Shown one piece after another: positions 25,683-35,659 of a DNA stretch of 64,000 nucleotides; the first letter of the stretch is position 1, and each line of letters starts with the position of its first letter. The DNA is from JBCCFC01 sp965213595 (GTDB taxonomy: Bacteria; Chloroflexota; Anaerolineae; Caldilineales; Caldilineaceae), in contig CBDBZO010000006.1 in the NCBI GenBank assembly GCA_965213595.1, forward strand, positions 2,046,001 to 2,110,000, in the 5' to 3' direction. The position numbers were made by a program, and so were the translations under genes. The notes beneath the pieces are model-generated. The model searched no databases. It was given only the letters and a program-made list of their open reading frames with translations, and had not been told where the DNA came from.

Positions 25683-26867
25683 TCAAGTGTAAAGTTTGTC
25701 CAAAATTTGCTTTGTGATTTTTGGCGTTAATATGTAACCGTCTTGTAGAGTTACTAACCGGCGGTCTACTTTTCTGAAATTCAACAGTGAATACTCTTCT
25801 CTCGAATACCGACAGAGTGCTGAACAAGTCGATTCCTCTTCATCAATTTTTTTGGTTGTGTTCTCAGCTGAATGAATTTCGACTGGCTCAAACTCGTGTG
25901 CGCGCCACCAGTCCACAAATAGTTTTCTCTGGCAATCAGAGTCGGACATTTTCTGTGCATCGCTGTAATCGACAAGTTGCCGATTGCGAAGAAGAGAAAC
26001 TGGGACAGCGCGGCCTGCCTGATACCAAATTGCGCTCGTAAAAACGTTTTCGGCCGTTGCTTGCTCTTGAGTAGTGACAACAAATCTATCGCCAAGCGGG
26101 AGTTCTGCCAGCAGCTTCAACATATTTTCGAGCCGTGTCGGTGTTGTCGTAACGACAAATACCCTCAAATCATCCACTCCGAAGCGAGCGCTCAGTCTTT
26201 CAGTTTGGTACTGTTGGACGTATTGACTGAACTTCTGGCGCAGCACGGAAAGCGATTCGGTTGCTCGGTCTACCTCTACGAACCCGAAATACCGCTTTGC
26301 TGTACCCCGATAGCTAACGATGCCATCTGGAATTAACTGATGAGCAGTGCGCTTCGCCAATTCTCGTCTCAAACTGTTCGAGTCAGCGCGAATGTCCGCT
26401 TCAGAGCGCCATTGAAAGTCTCGCAGCGACAGCAGCCGACATGCTTGAAAGAAAGCAATTTGAACATCGTTTGTTCTCAGTAGATGATCGATATACTGCA
26501 TTCGCAGCGGATGAACCACACTTCTTACACCTTCACCCAGTAAAATTTCTTTGCGCCGGAGCAAACGAACAGCTTGAGAAGTTCCTGTATAAACCAGCGA
26601 TTTATTCTCACCGTGCTCCAGGCTGAGTTGTGGCAGACGATTGACGTAGTCATGATGAAACAGCTTTTTCAGCCGACTGTCGCACGACGAAGATTTGTTG
26701 GTGATGCCAAAGAAAAGCCGCCGAATTTGAGCCGTACTCAGCGCTTGGTACTGGACTAACGTCAGCAGTATTCTGTAATCTCGTGCGGTGAGACGTAGAG
26801 CGGGTCTATGTGTCGAGCCAGCTCTTTGGAAACGCTTCAACCGCTTCGATGCGACAGATTCCGACAT
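25683..26867 (-). CDS. Replication-relaxation family protein
   Basis: The 394-residue protein resembles the Replic_Relax family of actinobacterial and Chloroflexota plasmids. The N-terminus has a winged-helix-like region (LTARDYRILLTLVQYQALSTAQIRRLFFG, SRLKKLFHHDYVNRL). The middle has a nuclease-like segment (LIPDGIVSYRGTAKRYFGFVEVDRATES), reminiscent of the D...ExD-type cores in this family. It starts six bases after the stop of the VirD4-like ATPase, so the two are cotranscribed and probably work together on element DNA. Confidence 0.75.
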   Translation of the reverse strand: MSESVASKRLKRFQRAGSTHRPALRLTARDYRILLTLVQYQALSTAQIRRLFFGITNKSSSCDSRLKKLFHHDYVNRLPQLSLEHGENKSLVYTGTSQAVRLLRRKEILLGEGVRSVVHPLRMQYIDHLLRTNDVQIAFFQACRLLSLRDFQWRSEADIRADSNSLRRELAKRTAHQLIPDGIVSYRGTAKRYFGFVEVDRATESLSVLRQKFSQYVQQYQTERLSARFGVDDLRVFVVTTTPTRLENMLKLLAELPLGDRFVVTTQEQATAENVFTSAIWYQAGRAVPVSLLRNRQLVDYSDAQKMSDSDCQRKLFVDWWRAHEFEPVEIHSAENTTKKIDEEESTCSALCRYSREEYSLLNFRKVDRRLVTLQDGYILTPKITKQILDKLYT

Positions 26868-26873
26868 GGTTGC

Positions 26874-28310
26874 CTACTCCATTGAAAAGTCGAAAGGCTC
26901 TTCGTTCAAGCCGCTTTTTAACATCAACACATCCTGTTGCTCGACCTCCGCGCTCTTGGGCGTGGATGAGTAAAGTTCTGATTCAACTTGATCTTTGGGA
27001 CGACCAAAGCGATGTCTACTTTGTTGATACAGATACGTAACCATTTCCTCACTGCCGAATTGCAGGGGCGGCAGCGGCTCCAGCAGGAAGCAAGGATGGT
27101 CGTACTCATGCATCTCGGTGAGTGCGGCTCGGTAATTTCCTAATTCTCGAAAACACTCCACTTTGACAGCTACGTTTTTCTCTACAGCCAGGGCTAGATT
27201 AGCTGGCAACTGCTCAATGTATTGATTCGCCACGACCAGACCAAGTCCAAAAGCGCGCGCCTGCGTGAGAATTTTGTCAAACGAGTCGGTAACAAAATTC
27301 TGGAATTCATCCACATAGAGCAGAAAAGGGCGTCGCATACTCGGTTCCATGTCAGCACGAGTGAACACAGCCATCTGAATCTTTGAGACGATGAGTGCTC
27401 CCAAGAATGAACTGAAGTCCTCCCCCAGTTCACCCTGCGGAAGCTTTACCATTAAAATCTTTCCGCTGTCCATAATCTGACGCAGGTTAAAGCTACTCTT
27501 CCGCTGGCCGATAATATTCCTGGTTTCCGAGTAGGCAATGTAGGGGCCGATCTTATTCAGAATGGGCAAAACTATTTGAAACCGTTGGCCCGGTTTGTTG
27601 ACGTTGAATTCCTCATCCCAGAACTCAAGCACAGATCGATCTTTCACGTAGCTTAGAACTTCTTCTCGGAAGTCATCGTTGACAAGCAATCTGCGTAAAT
27701 CGAGCAGAGTCGTTTCAGGCTTGCTCAATAGAGTCAATAAGGCGAACCGCAAGACGTGCTCAAGTCGCGGCCCCCACGAATTCTGCCCGACCGTTTTTTT
27801 AAAGACGCCGATAATCTCACCCGTGATTCTAGTCCGTTCATCCGCATTTGTTATATCCATGATGTTGAATCCAAATGGATAGTCGGTATCCGTAGCGTCT
27901 AGGACAATCACATCATCGGCGCGACTAAGAGGAATTCGAGATAGAATAATTTGAGTCAGATCACCTTGAATATCAATAACACCGATTCCTTCGCCTTGTT
28001 TAATATCCTGGATAATCATATTGGCCAGCAGAGTCGTCTTCCCCGTTCCGGTTGGGCCAACGATGTGAGCGTGCTTCATGCGCTCAGATTCAAGAATAGC
28101 GATGGATTCTCCCTGACGCCCATTTTCATTCAACAGGTGCCCCACAACTAGATGGGTTCCATCGACCTGCTGAATAAAAGCGTCTGTAATTCGTCGTGCG
28201 AGCCATCTCGTAACCTGACCAGCTGCGCTGCCGGCTACCACACCGATTTCTGCCGCATCCCGCATGTCGTGATAGCGGCTGCCTTGGTAAATGATCCTTG
28301 GATTGAACAT
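26874..28310 (-). CDS. VirD4/TraG/HerA-like DNA-pumping ATPase
   Basis: The 478-residue ATPase has Walker A GPTGTGKTT at residues about 85-93 and Walker B FLLYVDEFQNF at about 325-335. The segment GLVVANQYIEQLP is typical of TraG/VirD4-type coupling proteins. No clear N-terminal membrane anchor is present, but the genes around it encode several small membrane proteins that could anchor it. It is followed directly by the replication-relaxation gene. It probably moves element DNA during transfer or replication. Confidence 0.85.
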   Translation of the reverse strand: MFNPRIIYQGSRYHDMRDAAEIGVVAGSAAGQVTRWLARRITDAFIQQVDGTHLVVGHLLNENGRQGESIAILESERMKHAHIVGPTGTGKTTLLANMIIQDIKQGEGIGVIDIQGDLTQIILSRIPLSRADDVIVLDATDTDYPFGFNIMDITNADERTRITGEIIGVFKKTVGQNSWGPRLEHVLRFALLTLLSKPETTLLDLRRLLVNDDFREEVLSYVKDRSVLEFWDEEFNVNKPGQRFQIVLPILNKIGPYIAYSETRNIIGQRKSSFNLRQIMDSGKILMVKLPQGELGEDFSSFLGALIVSKIQMAVFTRADMEPSMRRPFLLYVDEFQNFVTDSFDKILTQARAFGLGLVVANQYIEQLPANLALAVEKNVAVKVECFRELGNYRAALTEMHEYDHPCFLLEPLPPLQFGSEEMVTYLYQQSRHRFGRPKDQVESELYSSTPKSAEVEQQDVLMLKSGLNEEPFDFSME

Positions 28311-28343
28311 GTTGTGTTTGTGAAGTTAACCGGTTAGGACGAA

Positions 28344-28664
28344 TTAGCGTCGTCTTCCCCTGCGTCGAACGGTTCGACGTCGTGTGCGATGACGTTGGCT
28401 ATTTGAATAGATTTCTCGCTGCTGCTCTCTGTTTAGCTGACGTGCTTCCCACCAAGGTATCGCCACGCCAACAAGTGTGCTGATGAAAAACACGATAATA
28501 TTCACGAGCGCGTAAAATACTCCGAACAAAATGCTGAATAACGAGACGGCAGTGCGCCCAATCGGTAACGATGCTCTTCGACGAGAATCTGGAAGAAGCG
28601 AGCGAAAAATGAAGAAGCACCCAACCAGGAAGAATATGATGAATATCGTAGATTCATTAAACAC
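28344..28664 (-). CDS. Small membrane protein with Arg-rich tail
   Basis: The 106-residue protein has two or three hydrophobic segments (TIFIIFFLVGCFFIFRSLL, LFSILFGVFYALVNIIVFFISTLVGV) and ends in a very basic tail (RTRRRTVRRRGRRR) that could bind DNA. It lies 33 bases upstream of the VirD4-like gene. No family is recognised; a membrane partner for the ATPase is a reasonable guess. Confidence 0.6.
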   Translation of the reverse strand: MFNESTIFIIFFLVGCFFIFRSLLPDSRRRASLPIGRTAVSLFSILFGVFYALVNIIVFFISTLVGVAIPWWEARQLNREQQREIYSNSQRHRTRRRTVRRRGRRR

Positions 28665-28757
28665 GATTTAACCACTTTCTTGTCCACGAAACGCTATCTG
28701 GTGATAGACCTTTCTGGAAAAGTGCTTTCAGAAAGGTCTATTCGCATATGAATTGTC

Positions 28758-29366
28758 TTAAGAGGATGCTGCACCAATTGCAATGAAGAATGCAAGCACA
28801 CACAGGGCGATAAATAGAACCCAGCTTGCGATCCAGATAGCAATGCTTACAATCACAATCAACACTGGCGGAACGGTTAATACAGCCAGCACGCTGCCGC
28901 TCAGCGCGGTGTACAAGCCAATATCATGCCATCGCTTATTGGCAACCCGAAGTCCATCAGTCTGAATCAACAAAACAGCGACCGTACAAAGACCTGCAAT
29001 TGACACAACGGCAATCAATGGCCGCAGGATGAGCACAAGAGTCAGCCAGCCCTCGTAGAGGCCTTGAAGCAGAAACACATTCACGTCCCCAATCTGGAAC
29101 TGAACGCCAGCCCACGACCAGATAGTGATGCACATAATGAGCGACCAAGCCGTGGCTGCTGCTGCACCCGCGATCCAATTCCGAAAATTCACGTCGATTG
29201 GCGCCGGCCCAATCTCATGCTCGCCCAAGCTCGCATGTACATCGTCGATGTTCATGAGCAACGATTTGTCATTGGCGTGTGAAGTTCCAGGTTGAGTAAT
29301 CGCAGGCCCAATACCTTGCCAGCGCCCACTTGACCGGTCCAGTTCGACAGAGATTGCAGTTTCCAT
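28758..29366 (-). CDS. Polytopic membrane protein of unknown function
   Basis: The 202-residue protein has a soluble N-terminus of about 65 residues and then four or five membrane segments. A strong AAGGAGGT precedes the ATG at 29366. The pattern resembles TrbL/VirB6-like or other conjugation-channel membrane proteins only in general layout; no motif supports a firm call. Confidence 0.55.
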   Translation of the reverse strand: METAISVELDRSSGRWQGIGPAITQPGTSHANDKSLLMNIDDVHASLGEHEIGPAPIDVNFRNWIAGAAAATAWSLIMCITIWSWAGVQFQIGDVNVFLLQGLYEGWLTLVLILRPLIAVVSIAGLCTVAVLLIQTDGLRVANKRWHDIGLYTALSGSVLAVLTVPPVLIVIVSIAIWIASWVLFIALCVLAFFIAIGAASS

Positions 29367-29430
29367 CGGTAACCTCCTTGTTTCTGGGGCTACTCAAGGT
29401 GCGAGCAGCCCCCTTCGATATGACTGTTTG

Positions 29431-30141
29431 TTACTCCCAATACCAGTGAGCGATCATAACCATCGCTGCCGGAGTCCCGCGCCTGACGGGGAAGCGCTTA
29501 TCGACTACAGCGGCCAACAGAATTGGGTCAAGGGAAATGAGCGCAGAGCCGATTGCCATAGCAGGTTCGGCCGCAGCCAATGCACCCGCGAAAGCTACCC
29601 CAGCCACTGCGAGCGGCAACGTCGCAATCCCGGCTGTGACGCCTAGCGTAGTCACTGCTGCATTTTGCGCTACACGCCCATATTGACCGTACTTTGCGGA
29701 ACGTTCCCGCATCTCCTTGCTGGGCGGTGGCTCCAGCATCTCATCGGAGATGTAGCCAGTTTCCAGCACTTGCTGCGGCAATTCCTCGACGATGTAGAGT
29801 GCGTCGATTTCAACATCGGCGCGCTTCAAGGCAGCAATGTCATCCCGAACGTGCTTTGGGGCGGGCAGCTTACGCCCCTGCTGAATACATGGATGCTCGC
29901 CGTACGGCATAGCGGCAAAGGGCTTGCCATTCCACTCGATCAGGTGCCGCCCGGTGAAGAGCGGTTGAATACCAGCAGGCCGCGCGTCGACGCCAGCCTC
30001 CTGGCACTGCTCGACCACAGCGTAGCCACGCTCAAACAGTTCGCGCGTCACGGGGTAGCTAGGCGACTGTTGAATGGCGTTACCGAACATTGACGGCGCT
30101 TCCATCCATTTGATGGCCATCGGCAATTCTGACTGAACCAT
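29431..30141 (-). CDS. Unknown protein with C-terminal membrane hairpin
   Basis: The 236-residue protein has a soluble first two-thirds (EWNGKPFAAMPYGEHPCIQQ) and a hydrophobic Ala/Gly-rich end (VTTLGVTAGIATLPLAVAGV) likely to span the membrane. AAGGAG lies before ATG 30141, so this start was chosen over one 38 codons upstream. No family is recognised. It belongs to the same group of minus-strand element genes. Confidence 0.6.
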   Translation of the reverse strand: MVQSELPMAIKWMEAPSMFGNAIQQSPSYPVTRELFERGYAVVEQCQEAGVDARPAGIQPLFTGRHLIEWNGKPFAAMPYGEHPCIQQGRKLPAPKHVRDDIAALKRADVEIDALYIVEELPQQVLETGYISDEMLEPPPSKEMRERSAKYGQYGRVAQNAAVTTLGVTAGIATLPLAVAGVAFAGALAAAEPAMAIGSALISLDPILLAAVVDKRFPVRRGTPAAMVMIAHWYWE

Positions 30142-30317
30142 TGATAATTCTCCTTGAGTTAGAACAACAGATAAAGCACATGAAGCAACTGGAGTGAGCC
30201 CTACTATTGGTTTGCGAACGAACACGTCTTTTGTCGTTTGTACTGACGTGCTCAATGGTGCTTAACTGCTAGCAGACTTTTTTGTCTGCATCAACATGTG
30301 AGACAGAAGGTGTCAGA

Positions 30318-30563
30318 TTAGCGAAGGCGCATATACAGCAGCCAAATCAGGTAGACAAAGGCAAGAATATCGTCGCCCCATCCCAAAACAGGGATGAAGT
30401 CCGGCAGCAGGTCGATGGGCGAGATGATGTATAGGCCGGTGATCAGGACTGGAACCATGGATAGCGGTGGATCGGGCTGCTTGGTTGGCCTGCTGCGCGA
30501 AGTGTCAACGCGGTACTGGCCGTCAATGTAGTAAGCCTCGTGAATGTCATTATCGCGGTACAT
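30318..30563 (-). CDS. DUF1232 (YkvA-like) membrane protein
   Basis: The 81-residue protein contains the DUF1232 signature (IISPIDLLPDFIPVLGWGDDI) in a hydrophobic hairpin after a charged N-terminus. GAGGAG precedes ATG 30563; an upstream start 14 codons earlier is less likely. It is the most upstream of the minus-strand element genes and so lies near their promoter. Confidence 0.8.
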   Translation of the reverse strand: MYRDNDIHEAYYIDGQYRVDTSRSRPTKQPDPPLSMVPVLITGLYIISPIDLLPDFIPVLGWGDDILAFVYLIWLLYMRLR

Positions 30564-31345
30564 GTGATCTCTCCTCGTAAATTGGAAAACAAAAAGCTGC
30601 GACACGGTTCATGCTAGAATGCGTTGCTGCAGCCTATTTGCACCAGAAAGTGGAATCGGTTTATACTGATAGCAGAAGGTACAACAACGCTTCCCTTCCA
30701 ATTCTAGCAATTATTCCCGCTGACGGAGTACTCCAATTAACTGTAATTCACTACGATTTTGCGGAGTTTCTCGACTTTTCTACGAGGATTTTTGACATGA
30801 ATAACACCTTTGATAATCTCTCTAAGAAAACACCTGCTGAGATCGCGAACCGCTTACTAGAGGATGTATTGGAAAATAAAGATATAGAGAGGTGGAAAGC
30901 GTTACGACTATTTAAGAGTTATGCACTCTCAGAGCATAGCGAGGTCACAGTTTCTTCTGTTCGACAAGTACTGAGTTTTCTGCTAGAGGAACTACGCAAA
31001 GAAAACCAAATGTACGCCGACATTTTAAAAAAAGTATATTGGGATGAAGTAAAGTCTGTCGACGTGAAGATATATTTCGACGAGAAATATGATTACTCAC
31101 CAAGCAGCAACTCATATTATACAAAATTGAAGGAAGCTCGAACCAAATACGGCAATCTACTGCTCAAGTATCAAAACGAAGATATATCTAATGAGCTAAA
31201 AGGCAATGGATCACGATATTCTCACCAGCCATCAGAGACAACTACTGTTTCCACCCTTATGCCGCTAACTTCTTCGCAGCGTCAGCGGATAAGGAACGCT
31301 ACCACTGTTCTGGCACTTGGAATTACGTTATTCAGATTCCTAGTA

Positions 31346-32580
31346 CAGTGTAATCGAGATTATGAGTAGATAAGGGTAAGCGATAAAATACGTCCCAACG
31401 CGAAGCAAGGAGCAAAAGAAGGAGGTTTGCATGGGACGCAAAAAGCATATAAATAACGTCAGATTGCCGGGCGAAGAACGTAGCTACCTCAATCGGCTAA
31501 CCCTGGGCGGCGTGAGGAGTGTACGCAAACTGAATCGGATAAAGATATTGCTGTTGAGCGATGAAAATCATCATCAAGGGCAGAAAACAGACCAAGAGAT
31601 TGCCGAGAAGCTCGACACGAGCCTGTCGACGATAGACCGGATTCGGCGTCGCTATGTGCAAGAAGGGCTCGAGGCGGCGATTAGTGAAAAGCCAAGAAGC
31701 GGTCGCGCCCGCACCATCAGCGGCGAGCAACGGGCCAAAATCACCGCGTTGGCCTGTTCAGAACCGCCAGCGGGGCGTAGCCAATGGAGTTTGCGCCTGT
31801 TGGCGGACAAGGCGGTGGAACTCGAGTTGGTTGAGCACATCTCCCACAACGCCGTGGGCGAAATTCTGAAAAAAACACGGTCAAGCCTCACTTAGTCCGC
31901 CAATGGTGCCTGGGCAAACTGACGCCTACCTTTCTGGCGCAAATGGAATATATGCTAGCCATCTACGCCCGTCCCTTTGACCCGCTGCGCCCGCTCTGGT
32001 GTTTCGATGAGCGGCCCTGTCAACTGATTGGCGACACGCTCGTCCCCTTGCCCGTTGAACCCGGCAAGCCAAAACGACAAAACTACGAGTACGAGCGCCA
32101 CGGCGTCTGCTCCGTTCTCCTGGCCGTGCAGCCCCTCACCGGACATTGCTTTGTGCAGGTACGAGACCGACGCACCGGACAGGACTACGCCGAGTTCATG
32201 GACGCCTTCGTCGAGGAACACTGTCCGCCCGGTGGTCAGATTCAACTGGTGCAGGACAACCTAAGCACGCACACCTACACCTCATTTTACAACGCCTTTG
32301 AACCGGCGAAGGCCTTCGCCTTGATGCAGCAAATTCAGATGCACTACACGCCCAAAAAGGCCAGTTGGCTCAACATGGCTGAAATCCAACTCTCGCTTCT
32401 ATCTCGGCAATGCCTGAAGCGGCGCATCGCCTGTCAAGTCGAATTGAGCCGTGAAGTCCTCGCTTGGGTTGAAACGCGCAATCGAACCCCTGTTCCTATT
32501 CGCTGGCAGTTCACACCCGAAATGGCCCGCCAGACCTTCAACCGCTTTTACCCTAACCCATCAAAACTTCAATGACAGTG
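31346..32580 (+). mobile_element. IS630-family insertion sequence
   Basis: The 1235-bp element is flanked by TA at 31344-31345 and 32581-32582, the target duplication expected for IS630/mariner elements. Its ends CAGTGTAATCGAG (left) and, on the other strand, CACTGTCATTGAAG (right) are imperfect inverted repeats. It carries one transposase gene that uses a frameshift. Confidence 0.9.
31431..32575 (+). CDS. IS630-family transposase (translated by -1 frameshift)
   Basis: The first frame (31431-31895) encodes a paired helix-turn-helix domain (TDQEIAEKLDTSLSTIDRIR). At A7 (31869-31875) a -1 shift joins it to the second frame, giving LKKNTVKPHLVRQWCLGKL and then the DDE domain ending at 32575. 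Catalytic residues are Asp in CFDERP, Asp in LVQDNLSTH and Glu in WLNMAEIQLS. The slippery run and the exact fit suggest programmed frameshifting and an active transposase. Confidence 0.85.
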
Positions 32581-33280
32581 TACTAGCAGTGTTTCAAAAA
32601 GAGTTGCGTGAAATGGTTGCAAACGGAGGTAGGCTTCAGATTCTGCTGGTCAACCCCTATAATTCAGTGATTGAGTTAGCCTCTTTGCGCTCCGAGTCTG
32701 AAGCACCTGTAGAGGTTCAAAAGAAAAGAGTGGAAGATCAGTTTGAGTTACTTGGTAGATGGAAAGAAAGCATAGAGGATGCGGATATTGAATTGAGGTT
32801 AACAAACTATTTCCCGCCGTACGGCATAACAATGATTCTGCCTAAATCGAATCCTGAAGTTGCTCAATGTTTAGTTAGATTGTATACATTTAAATCATCC
32901 ACTACTACAGCACCTAGCATCAATCCACATCCTATTCAAGAATCGTTTTGGTTTGATTTCTTTCATGATCAATTCAACAAGATGTGGGAGGACGCAGTCC
33001 CATATAAGTTTGAGTGAGGCGTCTCCTTGCGATTGCAGTAGACAAACGGTTCGGCGACAGTCGCCTCGCCTGCCTGGCCGCGCGTATATAAAGATATTTT
33101 GTAGTAAACTTTAGTTTCCGGTAAATTTTTGCCATAGCAAGCGAACCTGAATGCTGACTGTATTTCTACCTCTGAGGAGTAATCCATTTGGGGTATCGCC
33201 TATCGCATTATTCAAAGTTGGCCTATCCACCAGGATCAAGGGCAAAGGCCAACTAGAATGGCCGCCAAAAACTGGACCAC

Positions 33281-34253
33281 GTGTTAAGATACCAAAAGTT
33301 CAGAACATGTGGAGGAAAAAGGAGTCAGAAGCGAGCACAGTACAGCGAGCAATTCAAATTTCGCGTGGCGTTGGAGGCCATGCAAGAGCAGCGCACCATC
33401 AATGAAATTGCAAGCGAGCACAGCGTTCACCCCAGCCAGGTGAAGCAGTGGAAGCGGCAGTTAAAAGAGACGGGGCCAGGCGTTTTTCGTCGTCAGAGCA
33501 AGCGAAAAGCGAAGGCATCCGTCCACAAAGAGAACGAGTTATATGAACAGATTGGTCGCTTGAAGATGGAGTTGGAGTGGCTGAAAAAAAAGCTGCCCCC
33601 TTCGCTTGAAGCCAAGCGCCAAATGGTCGAGTTGGGCCATGCGCGCTTAAGCCTACGTCGTCTTAATGCGCAAGATGGGCTTGAGCGCCATCTACCCCAA
33701 GCCCAAAACGAGCCAAGCAGCAGCGGGCCATCGCGTTTATCCTTACCTGCTGCGCAATCTACCTATTACCAAGCCCAACCAGGTATGGAGCACGGACATC
33801 ACCTACATCCGTATGCAGGGCGGCTTCCTATATCTGATGGCCATCATCGACTGGTTCAGTCGCTACATTCTCTCGTGGCGGCTCTCCAACACACTTGACG
33901 GCAGCTTCTGTCAGGAGGCACTGCACGAAGCACTGGCCTTGGGCAGACCGACCATTTTCAACAGTGACCAGGGCGCACAATTTACATCGCCCGCCTTTGC
34001 CCGCATTCTCGAGCAAGCTCAGATACGCATCAGCATGGATGGCCGGGGGCGCGCCCTGGATAACATTCTCATTGAACGCTTCTGGCGCTCAATCAAGTAT
34101 GAACACATCTGTCTATATGAGTACGACGCCGTCCCCGCACTCCATCAAGGCGTGCGCGGCTACTTCCACTTTTGCAAGGAAGAACGCCTACACCAGTCGC
34201 TCGGCAATTTGACGCCCGCACAGGTTTATGCCGCTAATCGCCTGCCGTCCTGA
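33281..34253 (+). pseudogene. IS3-family element with internal deletion
   Basis: The first frame (from about 33281) encodes OrfA (YSEQFKFRVALEAMQEQRTI, VHPSQVKQWKRQL) and runs on into the beginning of OrfB (LEWLKKKLPP, GHARLSLRR). The rest of OrfB from LMRKMGLSAIYPKP onward is in another frame (33666-34253) and holds the DDE residues (WSTDITYIRM, FNSDQGAQFTS, DNILIERFWRS). The HTH_21 part that normally lies between is missing, so a deletion of roughly 150 bp has also changed the frame. Terminal repeats were not found. Confidence 0.8.
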
Positions 34254-34612
34254 TGCCAGGCAGTTCCGAGCCACGCTTGCCTCTCTTGTCCCTGCCTGCC
34301 CATTTTCTCGATGCAGGCTGCACTTTGTCAAGACGGCAAATTTTCTTCATCTTGGACGGCATTCGAAAAATTTGCCATCGGTCGCTCGTCCTCAGCTCAC
34401 GACGCTGCCCACTTGCAGACGCGTCCATTCACTTCTCCTCGTCTCACGTTGACAAAGCCCAGCCTGCGTGACAGGGCGCTGCAACCAGAAACGAGGAGGA
34501 CGTATGGTCACATCTTTTGACCCAGCAATTTGTCCCTCGTGTCCAACAAGTTATCTCTAGCAATGGACCTTATTTTCATCGTTTCGTGGTCTTGACGTTG
34601 GGGTACACTGTA
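34254..34612. other. Intergenic region, no gene seen
   Basis: This 359-bp stretch follows the IS3 remains. Open frames here are short and not protein-like. It probably contains the end of the deleted element. Confidence 0.4.
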
Positions 34613-34984
34613 TTATCCCCGAATTTCTTTTGTGATGAACAACAAGCGAAGTTGACTACCGACGCTCTGAATGAGGCTGAGCAAAGTAGCTCGACTTTCA
34701 GGGGAAAGCTTCTCTTGAATCATTAACTTTAGTAAATCACGAATGTAGCGGTTACAGTCCAATACTGTTGAGGCGGAAAGCTCCGGATTATCAAGCATTT
34801 GGTTAAGCAAGTCATACTGCTCAATCAGCAGAAGCATAACCTCGGAAAGCGGTTCAACAAGCACTGTAGATTGATTCTGTTCAATTTCTGTAGAAAGCAA
34901 ATCGAAGGCAGCATCCGCCTCATCAAGAGCTTGCCGTATATGCCGAAGGTCTTTGTCCTTTCCGGGTTGAGGCCTGTCGGGCAT
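34613..34984 (-). CDS. Unknown helical protein
   Basis: The 123-residue protein is helical and acidic at its N-terminus (DLRHIRQALDEADAAFDLL, EVMLLLIEQYDLLNQML). It overlaps the upstream membrane-protein gene by 62 bases, so translation is probably coupled. The start at 34984 was preferred over one ten codons earlier. No family is recognised. It is the last of three minus-strand genes that begin with the CHAT gene. Confidence 0.5.
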   Translation of the reverse strand: MPDRPQPGKDKDLRHIRQALDEADAAFDLLSTEIEQNQSTVLVEPLSEVMLLLIEQYDLLNQMLDNPELSASTVLDCNRYIRDLLKLMIQEKLSPESRATLLSLIQSVGSQLRLLFITKEIRG

Positions 34985-35348
34985 TTCTAATTTCTTTCCG
35001 AAGTGTGCGAGCATTCTCTAGCGCTTGACAAAGGTCACGCCGATGAGCTCGGTGTCTATTTATATCGCCCAATACCATTGGAAGACCCGAACAAGCAAAC
35101 CCTGCTATCACTCGCAAGGTTGTGACGGCACCCAGGTATAAACTGCTCATTGCCAACGTGAAAGCCACTCCAACCACAACAAAAAGCGCGGTGTACCCGT
35201 GGTAACCATGAGTACGGTTGATGAATGTAATCAATTTGTTGTAGAAGATTCCGAAGCAGAGAAGTCCACCGTAAAGAGCTAAATTGCGGCTAAGTTCTGA
35301 CTTCTTGATGGCAACTCCATTATTTACCAGCATCGAATTTTTGTCCAT
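34923..35348 (-). CDS. Three-span membrane protein of unknown function
   Basis: The 141-residue protein has three membrane segments (about 24-40, 50-70 and 73-95) and a basic C-terminal helix (RRDLCQALENARTLRKEIRN). AAAGGCG precedes ATG 35348. It is followed by an overlapping gene for a soluble helical protein and lies downstream of the CHAT gene. A membrane effector or anchor role is possible but unsupported. Confidence 0.55.
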   Translation of the reverse strand: MDKNSMLVNNGVAIKKSELSRNLALYGGLLCFGIFYNKLITFINRTHGYHGYTALFVVVGVAFTLAMSSLYLGAVTTLRVIAGFACSGLPMVLGDINRHRAHRRDLCQALENARTLRKEIRNARQASTRKGQRPSAYTASS

Positions 35349-35659
35349 TTTATTCGCCTTTCAAAGTCTTCTTTGAACAGTCATTCAGCGTTATATCTCT
35401 CAGATGGCCACGCGCACTTCTAAACAGTTTAATAGTGTCAAGTATTGATCCATTAAAATAATTTCTAAATTCACCAAATAGTCTTACTTTATACAGACTA
35501 TGTTTAGTAGTAATCTTTGCCCTTTAGAAGTTGACGTCAGCTATTTTATCCCCTCTGATGTTGAAAACTCACCACTCTGCTAAACCAGCGCTATTACAAG
35601 CTGCACAACCTGGCATGGAACTGGATATCTGGATATAAAGGGTGCCCACGATGAAGAAG

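Larger units (their letters stand above)
30797..33017 (+). pseudogene. Unknown gene split by IS630
   Basis: The first part runs from ATG 30797 (GAGGAT upstream) to codon 183, and the second from 32583 to 33017. Removing the IS630 element and one copy of the TA target restores a single 327-residue frame exactly across the junction (FRFLV joined to LAVFQKELREM). The restored protein has a helical N-terminal half and a C-terminal half with GGRLQILLVNPYN, resembling phospholipase D-like domains but without a clear HKD motif. The N-terminal half alone is followed by a stop inside the element. The gene is probably inactive. Confidence 0.75.
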
